From: Spirochaetaceae bacterium | GTDB lineage: Bacteria; Spirochaetota; Spirochaetia; DSM-27196; SLAA01 | DNA: 8,556 nucleotides | Assembly (NCBI GenBank): GCA_003564775.1 | Contig: PXEI01000111.1 | Coordinates: 1-8,556 of the forward strand | Reading direction: 5' to 3' | Part shown: positions 1 through 7,954 of the stretch, one piece after another | Numbering within the stretch: position 1 is the first letter of the stretch | How the letters are laid out: each line of letters starts with the position of its first letter | Notes under the pieces: model-generated | The model's input: the letters and a program-made list of their open reading frames with translations, nothing else | What the model was told of the DNA's origin: nothing | Databases searched by the model: none | Made by a program: the position numbers and the translations under genes

Positions 1-211
1 ACCAGGTGCTTGAGAAGATTTTTGAACCGTACTTCACTACCAAAGATTTTGGTTCCGGTATTGGACTAACTCTGGTATACAAGGTGTTACGGGAGCACAA
101 CGCTGAGATCTCGGTGGTATCGCAGGAAGGCAAAGGTACAACCTTCACCATTACCTTCCGTGTCCCACAGAAGGAGCAGCACCTCCTAGACTGGCATGAA
201 GAGGCAGACGG

Positions 212-215
<4 letters not shown>
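1..215 (+). CDS. Sensor histidine kinase, C-terminal fragment (5' end outside window)
   Basis: The frame is open from the first base (codons start at position 3) and ends in TGA at 213-215, so 70 C-terminal residues are visible. They form the end of a HATPase_c domain: an F-box-like FEPYFTTK, then a G2-box-like GSGIGLTLVYKVL, then the last beta strands with GKGTTFTITF. The H-box and N-box lie upstream of the window. As a family these kinases bind ATP here and phosphorylate a histidine in the dimerisation domain, then pass the phosphate to a response regulator. The stop overlaps the start of the next gene (ATGA, 212-215), and that gene encodes an NtrC-type regulator, so the two are almost certainly a cognate pair. 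The FEPYFTTK and GIGLTLVYK sequences resemble NtrB/AtoS-type kinases. The stimulus cannot be told, because the sensor part is missing. Confidence 0.93.
199..204 (+). promoter_or_regulatory. Ribosome binding site of the NtrC-type regulator
   Basis: AAGAGG ends seven bases before the ATG at 212 and lies inside the kinase coding sequence. With the ATGA overlap it supports coupled translation of kinase and regulator. Confidence 0.6.
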
Positions 216-1596
<1,381 letters not shown>

Positions 1597-1600
<4 letters not shown>

Positions 1601-1980
1601 CGCCGAGTCTCGTAGTCTTTGATTCTGCTGAATGACGATGAGATGCGAGTGAATATCTCTGTAGCCGTGCGTAGCTTCTCCTCCGAGACCGATGCCCAGC
1701 GATCCGGATGGTAGCGATGAGCGAGGCGCTTATATGCCGAGGCGACCTCATGGAAGGGGGCTCCCGGCGGCACCTCAAGCGCGCGGTAGTCGGCATCGAG
1801 GTATGCGGGGGTAGACTCCGCAGGGCGGCCAGCCGGTGGGAGCTCATCTCCGCGAATGAAGGCCTCAAGTTCTTCCATTGCTCGAAGATAGTCAGCATCC
1901 TGTGTTGTTCCACTGTAACTGTTGCCGTGCTCGTACTCGTTCACCACCCGCCGAATAAACGACTCAAGCTGAGAGATCAC
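1597..1980 (-). CDS. Small J-domain (DnaJ-like, class III) co-chaperone
   Basis: The protein has 127 residues with a C-terminal J domain at about 63-125. It contains a YRALEVPPGA start (65-74), helix II AYKRLAHRY, the HPD triad at 91-93 that stimulates Hsp70 ATPase, and helix III ATEIFTRISSSFSRI. There is no Gly/Phe linker, zinc finger or C-terminal substrate domain, so it is not DnaJ itself. The first 60 residues are acidic, probably helical, and not recognised. No signal peptide or membrane segment is visible, so it is probably cytoplasmic. The start is GTG at 1980-1978, overlapping the lysC stop (GTGA), with AGAGGA six bases upstream. It is the last gene of the asd-lysC operon. Its stop shares bases with that of the convergent regulator gene. 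By family it should recruit DnaK to a specific client; which client is unknown, and the neighbours AspK and Asd are only a guess. Confidence 0.88.
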
Positions 1981-3365
1981 GTTCTGTCCTCTTGGGGAAG
2001 AGCAGTAGCGGCCGCAACGCTTGCACTCGCCGAGAAAAACTCGTCATGGAGGGCCCGCACCGCCCGGTCTGCATCTCCTTCGTTTACTACGAGTGAGAGA
2101 TTGATATCGGAAGAGCCGAGAGAGATCATGCGGACCGATATATTCGAGAGTGCCGAAAACACTCGTGCGGTGAAACTACCGGTGCGCCAGAGGCTGCGGC
2201 CGACCAGCGAAACAATTGCCTTGCCGGACTCTACCGAGACTGTACCATACTGCTCAAGGTCTTGAATTACTGGCCCTAAGTCGATCCGGCCCTCTACCGT
2301 GGTAGAGATCGTTACCTCCGAAGTAGTTACAAGGTCTACCGATATCCGGTGCTCAGCAAAGACCGAAAAAATTCTACTCATGAAACCGTGAGCATTGAGC
2401 ATGCGTGAACTGGCAACCGTGATAATTGTAATGCCTTTTTTCGAGGCCAGCGCGGCAAGGCCCTGCCGCTCGCTGAGCTCCGAGATGCGGGTGCCCGGCA
2501 GTTCCGGGTTGCCGGTGTTTTTAACCCACACAGGGATACGGCGGCGAATGGCCGGTTGAATGGTGGAGGGGTGTACCACCTTGGCTCCGAAGTAGGCAAG
2601 CTCGGCTGCCTCCTCGTAACTGATTGCTGGAACCGTCATGGCTCCCTCAATAATGCGTGGGTCTGCAGTCATGATGCCGTCGACATCGGTCCAAATTTGC
2701 ACCTCGTCTGCACCGAGCGCACCGCCAATAATGGTGGCGCTCCAGTCCGAACCCCCACGTCCAAGGGTTGTCGTTACACCTTTCTCAGTAGCTGCAATAA
2801 AGCCCTGCGCCACCAGCAGCTTCCCAGACTCAGCGGGTACCAGGCGACGGATCAAGTCGTCAGTGGCCGCGAAATCCGGTACTGCCTCCGTGAAGTTCTC
2901 GTCGGTGCGGATGAACTCTCGACTGTCAAGGAGGCGGCAGTCGATGCCTCGTTCACGTGCAGCGGCCGCAATGACGGTTGTCGAAAGAAGTTCCCCAAAG
3001 GCAAGAATAGCGTCCTGGGTACGCGGTGTGCATTCCTTGATCAGTACAAGTCCGTTTACCAGGCTTCGGAGTTCACCAAAGAGGGTCGTCAGGCGCGCGG
3101 AGACGCGTTCGTGCTCGCGCCCGGAGGTCAGCTGCTCCGCCGCTTCGGTGTGGAGCTGCTCAAGGCCGGTAATCTCATGCTCAGCGTGTGTGGAATCACC
3201 CGCAGCTGCAGATGCGGCAATGCCCAGCAACCGATCCGTGGTCTTTCCCATGGCTGAACTGACGAGCACCGGCGCCTGATCAATGCGGTCGGACGCTATG
3301 TCCACGACTCGCGTTATCCAGTGTGCATCGCGGACCGAGCTGCCTCCGAACTTGAGAACAATCAT
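1977..3365 (-). CDS. lysC: Monofunctional aspartate kinase, lysine-sensitive (AK III) type
   Basis: This enzyme phosphorylates aspartate to 4-phospho-aspartate, the entry step to lysine, threonine and methionine. The 462-residue length matches the class (E. coli LysC has 449). The kinase domain opens with KFGGSSV (5-11) and contains GRGGSD (202-207), TDVDGIMTADPR (226-237) and a FGAKVVHP segment (259-266). Two ACT regulatory domains follow, at about 312-385 and 390-455. The stretch ML(N)AHGF...ISVDLVTTSEV (322-351) matches the E. coli LysC lysine pocket, including the Thr-Ser-Glu (348-350) whose substitution there gives feedback resistance. Lysine inhibition is therefore likely, though inferred. 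No homoserine dehydrogenase domain is fused. The ATG overlaps the asd stop (ATGA, 3362-3365). No good Shine-Dalgarno precedes it, so translation probably depends on ribosomes finishing asd. It is also coupled downstream to the J-domain gene. Confidence 0.96.
   Translation of the reverse strand: MIVLKFGGSSVRDAHWITRVVDIASDRIDQAPVLVSSAMGKTTDRLLGIAASAAAGDSTHAEHEITGLEQLHTEAAEQLTSGREHERVSARLTTLFGELRSLVNGLVLIKECTPRTQDAILAFGELLSTTVIAAAARERGIDCRLLDSREFIRTDENFTEAVPDFAATDDLIRRLVPAESGKLLVAQGFIAATEKGVTTTLGRGGSDWSATIIGGALGADEVQIWTDVDGIMTADPRIIEGAMTVPAISYEEAAELAYFGAKVVHPSTIQPAIRRRIPVWVKNTGNPELPGTRISELSERQGLAALASKKGITIITVASSRMLNAHGFMSRIFSVFAEHRISVDLVTTSEVTISTTVEGRIDLGPVIQDLEQYGTVSVESGKAIVSLVGRSLWRTGSFTARVFSALSNISVRMISLGSSDINLSLVVNEGDADRAVRALHDEFFSASASVAAATALPQEDRT
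1987..1992 (-). promoter_or_regulatory. Ribosome binding site deciding the GTG start of the J-domain gene
   Basis: On the minus strand AGAGGA is followed by six bases and GTG. It lies inside the lysC coding sequence. It supports the GTG start that overlaps the lysC TGA by 4 nt. Confidence 0.65.
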
Positions 3366-4402
3366 GAGTTAAGGTACCCGAGTTTGACGAAGGCTTCGGC
3401 GTTGAGAATGGCCGCACCAGCGGCACCTCGTACAGTATTGTGTCCAAGAAGTACCATCTTCACATCCATGACCGGGCATTCTCTAACTCGACCGACAACG
3501 GTTGCCATTCCATTCTCAAGCCAGAGATCACGCAATGGTTGGGGCCGGTCGTTCTCTTCAAGAACGACAATAGGCTGTGCGGGAGCCGAATGCAGATCTT
3601 GCAGTTCAGCAGGGCCACGGAAGCGTGTCAAACACTGCTTTACCTCTGCGACACTCGGCGTGCGTTTGAACTTGATAGAAACCGACTCTGTATGCCCATC
3701 AAACACCGGCACGCGGGTACAGGTGGCGCTCACCGTGAACTCGGCGAACTCCAAACCGGTGTCAGTTAGTTTGCCAAGGATCTTCGCGGTTTCAGTTTCC
3801 AGCTTGTCTTCTTCATCACCGATGTACGGTACGACATTTCCCATGATATCCATGGACGCTACACCGGGATATCCGGCCCCTGATATGGCCTGGAGCGTGG
3901 TTACCTGGACCGCCTCGATACCAAACTCTGCATGCAGTGGGGCAAGGGCCATTGCCAGAAACATTGTAGAACAGTTGGAGTTTGTGATGAGGGCGCCCTT
4001 ATGTTTTTGCCGACTCACCAGTGCAAAATGCGAACTGTTAATCTCCGGAATAATAAGGGGCACATCGGGATCCATGCGGTGATTCTTGCTGTTGCTGATA
4101 ACCACGTGGCCAGCCTCGGCGTAACGGCTTTCTGCATCCCCCGCTACCGAACTGTCCAGTCCGGAAAACAATATGCGGGAAGTGAGCGGGTCTTCGATTG
4201 ATTTCACCACGAGCGTGGCGTACTCAGTGGGAATAAGCCCAGGTTGTTTCCAGTTACACGCCTCCCGATACGGCTTCCCGGCACTTCGCGGCGAGGCCAC
4301 AAGTTCGGTGATTCGAAACTGGGGATGATTATGAAGGAGCGTGACGAACTTCTGTCCGACCGTTCCCGTAGCTCCAAGCACTGCAACCGGAATCTGATTC
4401 AT
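3362..4402 (-). CDS. asd: Aspartate-semialdehyde dehydrogenase, archaeal/fungal-type
   Basis: This enzyme reduces 4-phospho-aspartate with NADPH to aspartate semialdehyde, directly after LysC. With the start at 4402 it has 346 residues. It shows a Rossmann nucleotide loop GATGTVG (10-16), the catalytic cysteine in SNCST (C144), the ISGAGYPG segment (173-180), and RVPVFDGH (230-237), with H237 the likely general base. The NCST context and overall layout fit the archaeal/fungal branch (TIGR00978-like); E. coli Asd has a GNCTV-type site. I chose the ATG at 4402-4400 because AAGGA sits seven bases upstream and the fold begins at once (MNQIPVAVLGATG). A longer in-frame start at 4447 would lie in the -10 box of the promoter. 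It is the first gene of the operon, and its stop overlaps the lysC start. The leader of about 38 nt is too short for a lysine riboswitch. Confidence 0.95.
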   Translation of the reverse strand: MNQIPVAVLGATGTVGQKFVTLLHNHPQFRITELVASPRSAGKPYREACNWKQPGLIPTEYATLVVKSIEDPLTSRILFSGLDSSVAGDAESRYAEAGHVVISNSKNHRMDPDVPLIIPEINSSHFALVSRQKHKGALITNSNCSTMFLAMALAPLHAEFGIEAVQVTTLQAISGAGYPGVASMDIMGNVVPYIGDEEDKLETETAKILGKLTDTGLEFAEFTVSATCTRVPVFDGHTESVSIKFKRTPSVAEVKQCLTRFRGPAELQDLHSAPAQPIVVLEENDRPQPLRDLWLENGMATVVGRVRECPVMDVKMVLLGHNTVRGAAGAAILNAEAFVKLGYLNS

Positions 4403-4409
4403 TGGTATA

Positions 4410-4414
4410 TCCTT
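4410..4414 (-). promoter_or_regulatory. Ribosome binding site deciding the asd start
   Basis: On the minus strand AAGGA is followed by seven bases and the ATG at 4402. It fixes the start of asd at 4402 rather than at the in-frame ATG at 4447. Confidence 0.75.
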
Positions 4415-4446
4415 ATTAAAATTCTTGGCACTTTTTCTTGCGCGCA

Positions 4447-4475
4447 ATGGTAGTAAGGCGCCCGGTCACTGTCAA
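4447..4475 (-). promoter_or_regulatory. Sigma-70-type promoter of asd-lysC-J operon
   Basis: Reading the minus strand, a perfect TTGACA (4475-4470) is followed by a 17-bp spacer and TACCAT (4452-4447). Transcription should start near 4440, giving a leader of about 38 nt before the asd ATG. This is the best promoter match for the three-gene operon. It is a sequence match only. Confidence 0.72.
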
Positions 4476-4481
4476 GGCGCT

Positions 4482-4499
4482 GTGTCGTCTGAGACGCAC
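4482..4499. promoter_or_regulatory. Palindrome midway between the divergent -35 boxes (possible operator)
   Basis: CGTCT-G-AGACG (4486-4496) is a perfect 11-bp inverted repeat. It is extended by GTG (4482-4484) and CAC (4497-4499) with one unpaired base. Its centre, 4491, is the midpoint between the asd -35 box (ending 4475) and the punA -35 box (starting 4506). A dimeric regulator bound here would touch both promoters. The binding protein is unknown, and chance is possible for so short a palindrome. Confidence 0.4.
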
Positions 4500-4505
4500 G
4501 GTGTC

Positions 4506-4535
4506 TTGCCCCGCCTTCCGGCTTTGACGTATCAT
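4506..4535 (+). promoter_or_regulatory. Probable sigma-70-type promoter of punA-helicase unit
   Basis: TTGCCC (4506-4511) is followed by an 18-bp spacer and TATCAT (4530-4535). Transcription would start around 4542, leaving a very short leader in which the ribosome binding site GGGAG (4543-4547) is almost at the 5' end. The -10 is good, the -35 is moderate, and the very short leader is a reason for caution. Confidence 0.5.
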
Positions 4536-4542
4536 GAGAGCA

Positions 4543-4547
4543 GGGAG
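4543..4547 (+). promoter_or_regulatory. Ribosome binding site deciding the punA start
   Basis: GGGAG ends six bases before the ATG at 4554. It supports that start over the in-frame TTG at 4425, which lies upstream of both the site and the likely promoter. Confidence 0.7.
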
Positions 4548-4553
4548 ATACTG

Positions 4554-5366
4554 ATGCAAGAACATTTTGCCGAACTTGTGGCTGCAGCGCGTGACTCGGT
4601 TCGAACGCGAACGGCTGCCAGCCCTTCCTTTGGTGTGATACTGGGATCCGGTCTTTCGGAGGCCGCGCAGGCGTTTGAGGGCGATGTCGTTGCGTACGGC
4701 GATATAAAGGGTTTACCCGAACCCCGGGTCGTGGGCCATAGCGGAACACTGACTGTTGGAAAGACGACAGCAATTATGGCAGGACGTTCCCACTTCTACG
4801 AGGGGTATTCGCTTGACCAGCTGGTGCTCCCGGTCTTTCTCTTACACGCAATTGGGGTGCGAACTCTGGTGCTCACCAATGCCGCCGGAGCCATTAACCC
4901 GGACTATCGTCCCGGGGATATAGTGCTGATCTCGGATCACCTGAACTTGCTTGGCAGCAACCCCTTAACCGGTCCGAACAACGAAACTCTGGGGCCGCGT
5001 TTTCCGGACATGACCGAGGTTTACGACGCAGGGCTGCGCGGCCTTGCACGCACGGTTTCCGGTGAAGAGTTGGCCGAGGGGGTGTATGCGGCGGTTCCAG
5101 GGCCGAGTTACGAGACGCCAGCCGAGGTGCGCATGCTCAAGACCCTTGGAGCAGATCTGGTCGGGATGTCTACGGTGCCGGAAGCTATCGCTGCGCGTTA
5201 TCTTGGCATGAAGGTCATTGGCCTCTCGAGCGTGACAAATGCTGCCGCCGGTCTTGGCGCAGCAAAGCTTGACCACGCCGAAGTGGTTGAGGTGGGGAAA
5301 TCTATTCGCAACCGACTGATCTCACTTATTGAAGGACTGTCGACCGCCCATACTCATGCAGATTAG
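4554..5366 (+). CDS. punA: Purine nucleoside phosphorylase, trimeric (PNP/MTAP family) type
   Basis: This enzyme splits inosine and guanosine (and deoxy forms) with phosphate to the free base and (deoxy)ribose-1-phosphate, for purine salvage in the cytoplasm. At 270 residues it has the size of the trimeric low-molecular-weight class. Visible motifs are GSGLS (31-35, phosphate loop), GHSG (61-64), RSHFYEGY (78-85), LTNAAGAINP (107-116), GPSYETPAE (183-191) with Y186/E187 in the place of human F200/E201, VGMSTVPE (203-210), and TNAAAG (228-233) with N229 in the place of human N243. The Glu/Asn pair favours 6-oxopurines over adenosine. The start is ATG at 4554, with GGGAG six bases upstream; a longer frame from a TTG at 4425 would begin upstream of the promoter. 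The 3' end overlaps the helicase start by 11 nt, so the two are co-transcribed. No functional link to the helicase is known to me. Confidence 0.95.
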   Translation: MQEHFAELVAAARDSVRTRTAASPSFGVILGSGLSEAAQAFEGDVVAYGDIKGLPEPRVVGHSGTLTVGKTTAIMAGRSHFYEGYSLDQLVLPVFLLHAIGVRTLVLTNAAGAINPDYRPGDIVLISDHLNLLGSNPLTGPNNETLGPRFPDMTEVYDAGLRGLARTVSGEELAEGVYAAVPGPSYETPAEVRMLKTLGADLVGMSTVPEAIAARYLGMKVIGLSSVTNAAAGLGAAKLDHAEVVEVGKSIRNRLISLIEGLSTAHTHAD

Positions 5367-7794
5367 TGAGCGAATCTCTGCCGATGCTCGTGACAAACTC
5401 AAGGCGGCTATCGATGAGGTAGACGGCGCCGAGGTACTTGCTGTCTGTGAGCTGGACGAGAACGGGGTCATAGACTCCGTCAGCATTGCCGCGCGTGGTG
5501 GCCCGAGTTCGGTTCCTGCGTTGTATCCACACATGGACCGCGGCAGCGTCGTGGTGCACAATCACCCATCGGGGGAACTACGACCGAGTGCGCCGGATCT
5601 TGCGGTGGCGGCTGAGCTTGGGAACCGAGGCATCGGCAGCTACATCGTCAACAACTCCCTGAGTGAGCTCTTTGTCATTGCTGAGCCAATACTTCGTGCC
5701 GAGATACGCCCCCTAAACATAACAACTGCTGCAGAGTACCTGGAACCCGGAGGGGCCGCATCACGGACAATCCCTGGATACGAAAGCCGTGACAGTCAGA
5801 TCCAGATGCTGCGCTCGGTTGCCGAAGCCTTCAACGACGATCACCTCACGGCAGCCGAGGCTGGAACAGGCGTGGGGAAGTCCTTTGCCTACCTCATTCC
5901 CGCCATGCTGTGGGCCGCTACCAACGAAGAACGCGTGGTGATTTCTACGGCAACGATCAACCTGCAGCAACAGCTTGTAGAAAAAGACATTCCGGCCGTG
6001 AACCGGATGCTACCGGAGGAGGTGCCAGCGGTTCTTGTGAAAGGTCGTGGGAACTATCTCTGCTGGAACCGCCTCCAGGAGCTCACCCAGGAAAATGAAC
6101 TCTTTGGCGAAGGTGAGGAAGAGTTGGCAGATATACGCGCCTGGGCAGAGAACAGCGCCGATGGGTCACGGAGCGATGTACCGTTTATGGTGCAGGAGTC
6201 GCTCTGGATGAAGCTGCGCTCCGAGGCCGACAGTTGCCTTATGTTACGGTGTTCCCACCGCGAGAAGTGTTTCCTGGCAAAGGCACGAAAGGCGGCAGCC
6301 GGAGCGCGGGTGCTGGTGGTGAACCACCACCTGTTGTTCTCGGACCTTGCAATACGCGTACAGGGGCTCGGTTTTGACGGAACAGCCGTGTTACCGCCTT
6401 TCCACCGAATTATTTTTGACGAAGCTCACAACATTGAGGCAAGCGCAACCTCCTTTTTCTCCGACAGTCACACATCGGCCGCGTTGCGCCGGAACCTGTC
6501 ACGTCTGCTGCGTACCCGACGAACCCGCCGTATAGGTTTGCTCATACGAATACAGGAGGCCGGGTTTCTCAATGACGAGGCTCTGACTCGAATTGAGTCC
6601 GCGCTCTCGCAGCTCGAGACATCAATTGCCGCGGCCGACGCCGACACGCTACAGGTGCTCAACGGCCGCTATAACCTGCGTTTGCTGGGAGCAGAGAGGG
6701 AGTTGTATCGCGCCAGTCTTTTCCCAGCGCTTGACACCCTACGTCACGACCTGCTGCATCTTATTGGTCTCTTGGGGGATCTCTACGCGGTGCTCAACGA
6801 CGAAGCCGCGGACTCGACCGAGGCGTACGAGCTGCGCGGAGCAGTTCGACGGCTTGAAGGCTCCGCCGCATTGTGTCGGCGCTTCATTGAGCATGAGGAC
6901 GACCCTGCCTCGGTCTACTGGATTGAGCAGCGTCGGAGTGAAACCGGGGCCCCGACGCCACGGTTGCAGCGGACCCCGCTCTCGATCCGTGAGGTCATGG
7001 AAGAGGCTGTCTTCACGCCATATAGCACGGTGGTCTTTACCAGCGCGACTCTGACTGTCGGTGAGAGTTTCAGCTACTGGGCAGGCCGGGTTGGTTTGGA
7101 TGTTGGGGATGAACGTACCCAGTTACGGGTGTTCCCATCTCCTTTTCGCTACGACACCAATGTACTGCTGGGCATGCCGTATGATGCGCCAACTCCCGAC
7201 TCGTTGGAGTACGAGCCATACTTGGTTGAGTTTGTAGCGAATGCGCTGCTGATCTCCGAGGGCCGGGCCTTGGTGCTCTTTACCTCATACGACATGTTGC
7301 GCCGGGTGGCCGACGCGGTCAGGCCGCGCCTTGCTGCTATTGGGGTCGCGGTCATGCGCCAGGGCGATGACGAGCGGTCGCGTCTGCTACGACGTTTTGT
7401 TGCCGAACCGGCAACCGCTCTCTTTGCTACCGACAGTTTCTGGGAGGGGGTCGATGCTCCCGGTGAAACCTTGCAACTTGTCATTATCTGCCGCTTGCCT
7501 TTTCGTGTACCCACGGACCCCGTGCTGCTTGCCCGCATGGACTTCATCAAGGCCCAGGGCCGCAATCCCTTCTTTGAGTTGGCGCTACCAGCTGCGGTCA
7601 TGCGCCTTAAGCAAGGCTTTGGGCGTCTCATGCGTAGGGGCGATGATCGCGGAGTTGTGTTCATAACTGACGTTCGGCTCACGACCAAAAGTTACGGCAA
7701 GGTCTTTATTAACTCGCTTCCGGGGCCTCCTCGGTGCATTGAAAACACCGGCGAGCGGTTGCTTGAGGAACTTGAGCGCTTCCTCTACCCTTGA
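5356..7794 (+). CDS. DinG/XPD-family Fe-S DNA helicase with N-terminal RadC-like JAMM domain
   Basis: The protein has 812 residues. Residues 1-112 resemble the RadC JAB/MPN+ domain. E26 begins EVLAVCELD, followed by HNHPSG (H68, H70), S78 and D81, with the same H-x-H-P-(x6)-S-x2-D spacing as RadC. After a linker of about 30 residues comes a complete DinG-like superfamily 2 helicase: Walker A GTGVGKS (170-176); four cysteines C236, C294, C299, C305 in the Fe-S position, the last three spaced as in E. coli DinG; DEAH (355-358); SATL (563-566); DSFWEGVD (693-700); and motif VI QGFGRLMR (753-760). The family unwinds DNA 5'-to-3', including R-loops and G-quadruplexes. The ATG at 5356 lacks a near Shine-Dalgarno, but the 11-nt overlap with punA allows coupling. 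Staphylococcal DinG has an exonuclease domain at this end, and E. coli DinG (716 residues) has none. What the JAMM domain does here is unknown. Confidence 0.93.
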   Translation: MQISERISADARDKLKAAIDEVDGAEVLAVCELDENGVIDSVSIAARGGPSSVPALYPHMDRGSVVVHNHPSGELRPSAPDLAVAAELGNRGIGSYIVNNSLSELFVIAEPILRAEIRPLNITTAAEYLEPGGAASRTIPGYESRDSQIQMLRSVAEAFNDDHLTAAEAGTGVGKSFAYLIPAMLWAATNEERVVISTATINLQQQLVEKDIPAVNRMLPEEVPAVLVKGRGNYLCWNRLQELTQENELFGEGEEELADIRAWAENSADGSRSDVPFMVQESLWMKLRSEADSCLMLRCSHREKCFLAKARKAAAGARVLVVNHHLLFSDLAIRVQGLGFDGTAVLPPFHRIIFDEAHNIEASATSFFSDSHTSAALRRNLSRLLRTRRTRRIGLLIRIQEAGFLNDEALTRIESALSQLETSIAAADADTLQVLNGRYNLRLLGAERELYRASLFPALDTLRHDLLHLIGLLGDLYAVLNDEAADSTEAYELRGAVRRLEGSAALCRRFIEHEDDPASVYWIEQRRSETGAPTPRLQRTPLSIREVMEEAVFTPYSTVVFTSATLTVGESFSYWAGRVGLDVGDERTQLRVFPSPFRYDTNVLLGMPYDAPTPDSLEYEPYLVEFVANALLISEGRALVLFTSYDMLRRVADAVRPRLAAIGVAVMRQGDDERSRLLRRFVAEPATALFATDSFWEGVDAPGETLQLVIICRLPFRVPTDPVLLARMDFIKAQGRNPFFELALPAAVMRLKQGFGRLMRRGDDRGVVFITDVRLTTKSYGKVFINSLPGPPRCIENTGERLLEELERFLYP
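5431..5598 (+). other. JAMM (MPN+) metal-site segment within the helicase gene
   Basis: This segment runs from the codon of E26 (5431-5433) through H68 (5557-5559) and H70 (5563-5565) to D81 (5596-5598). These correspond to the glutamate, the two zinc-binding histidines and the aspartate of JAMM metallo-isopeptidases and RadC. The segment between the Glu strand and the HxH is shorter than in RadC, so this is a compact version. All metal-site residues are present, so a bound metal is expected; catalysis is not shown. Confidence 0.75.
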
Positions 7795-7887
7795 GGCCAG
7801 ATCCCAAACCGCAGTGGTGATTCGCTGGAAATGCACCTTCAGCGGGGGCAAGGCCAAACGCTATGGCACGGCCCAACGACAGGGCAC
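7795..7887. other. Short stretch between the helicase stop and the groES terminator, no gene seen
   Basis: About 90 bases with no ribosome binding site, no recognisable protein and no T-tailed hairpin on the plus strand. The helicase unit therefore lacks a visible intrinsic terminator of its own. Confidence 0.6.
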
Positions 7888-7915
7888 AAAAAAAGCCTCC
7901 GCGGATGCGGAGGCT
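7888..7915 (-). terminator. Intrinsic terminator of groES
   Basis: On the minus strand AGCCTCCGC, a four-base loop and GCGGAGGCT form a perfect 9-bp GC-rich stem (7894-7915), followed by a run of seven T (7894-7888). It lies about 40 bases after the groES stop. On the plus strand the stem is not followed by T residues, so it should be a poor terminator for the helicase transcript. Confidence 0.9.
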
Positions 7916-7954
7916 GCTGTGGTTTAACCACTCGAAAAAGTTGTGTATAGAGTC

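Noticed and set aside
2556..3279. Two long plus-strand open frames (2556-3257 and 2638-3279) opposite lysC
   Set aside because: They are antisense to a complete aspartate kinase. Their composition is odd (one is Ser/Arg-rich) and no family is recognisable.
3321..4082. 253-codon plus-strand open frame opposite asd and the lysC start
   Set aside because: It is a Ser/Thr/Pro/Arg-rich shadow frame. The minus strand carries asd with all catalytic motifs.
4403..4440. Lysine riboswitch in the asd leader
   Set aside because: The predicted leader is about 38 nt, much shorter than an L-box, and shows none of its conserved stems.
4425..4441. Sigma-54-like site TTGGCACTTTTTCTTGC upstream of punA
   Set aside because: GG and GC are 11 bases apart instead of the strictly required 10, so it is one base too long. 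A sigma-70-type promoter lies between it and punA.
4425..4553. Longer punA starting at TTG 4425
   Set aside because: The extra 43 residues match no PNP, lie upstream of the likely promoter and contain both divergent promoters. ATG 4554 has a ribosome site.
5329..5355. Helicase start at TTG 5329
   Set aside because: It has no ribosome site and adds nine residues before the ATG at 5356, deeper inside punA.
7739..7927. 62-codon plus-strand frame overlapping the helicase end and groES terminator
   Set aside because: It begins inside the helicase gene, has no ribosome site and runs through the terminator stem.
7919..7931. Palindrome GTGGTT-T-AACCAC between the groES stop and its terminator
   Set aside because: As a hairpin it would have only a 4-bp stem once a loop is allowed, and no T run follows on either strand. 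It is likely chance.
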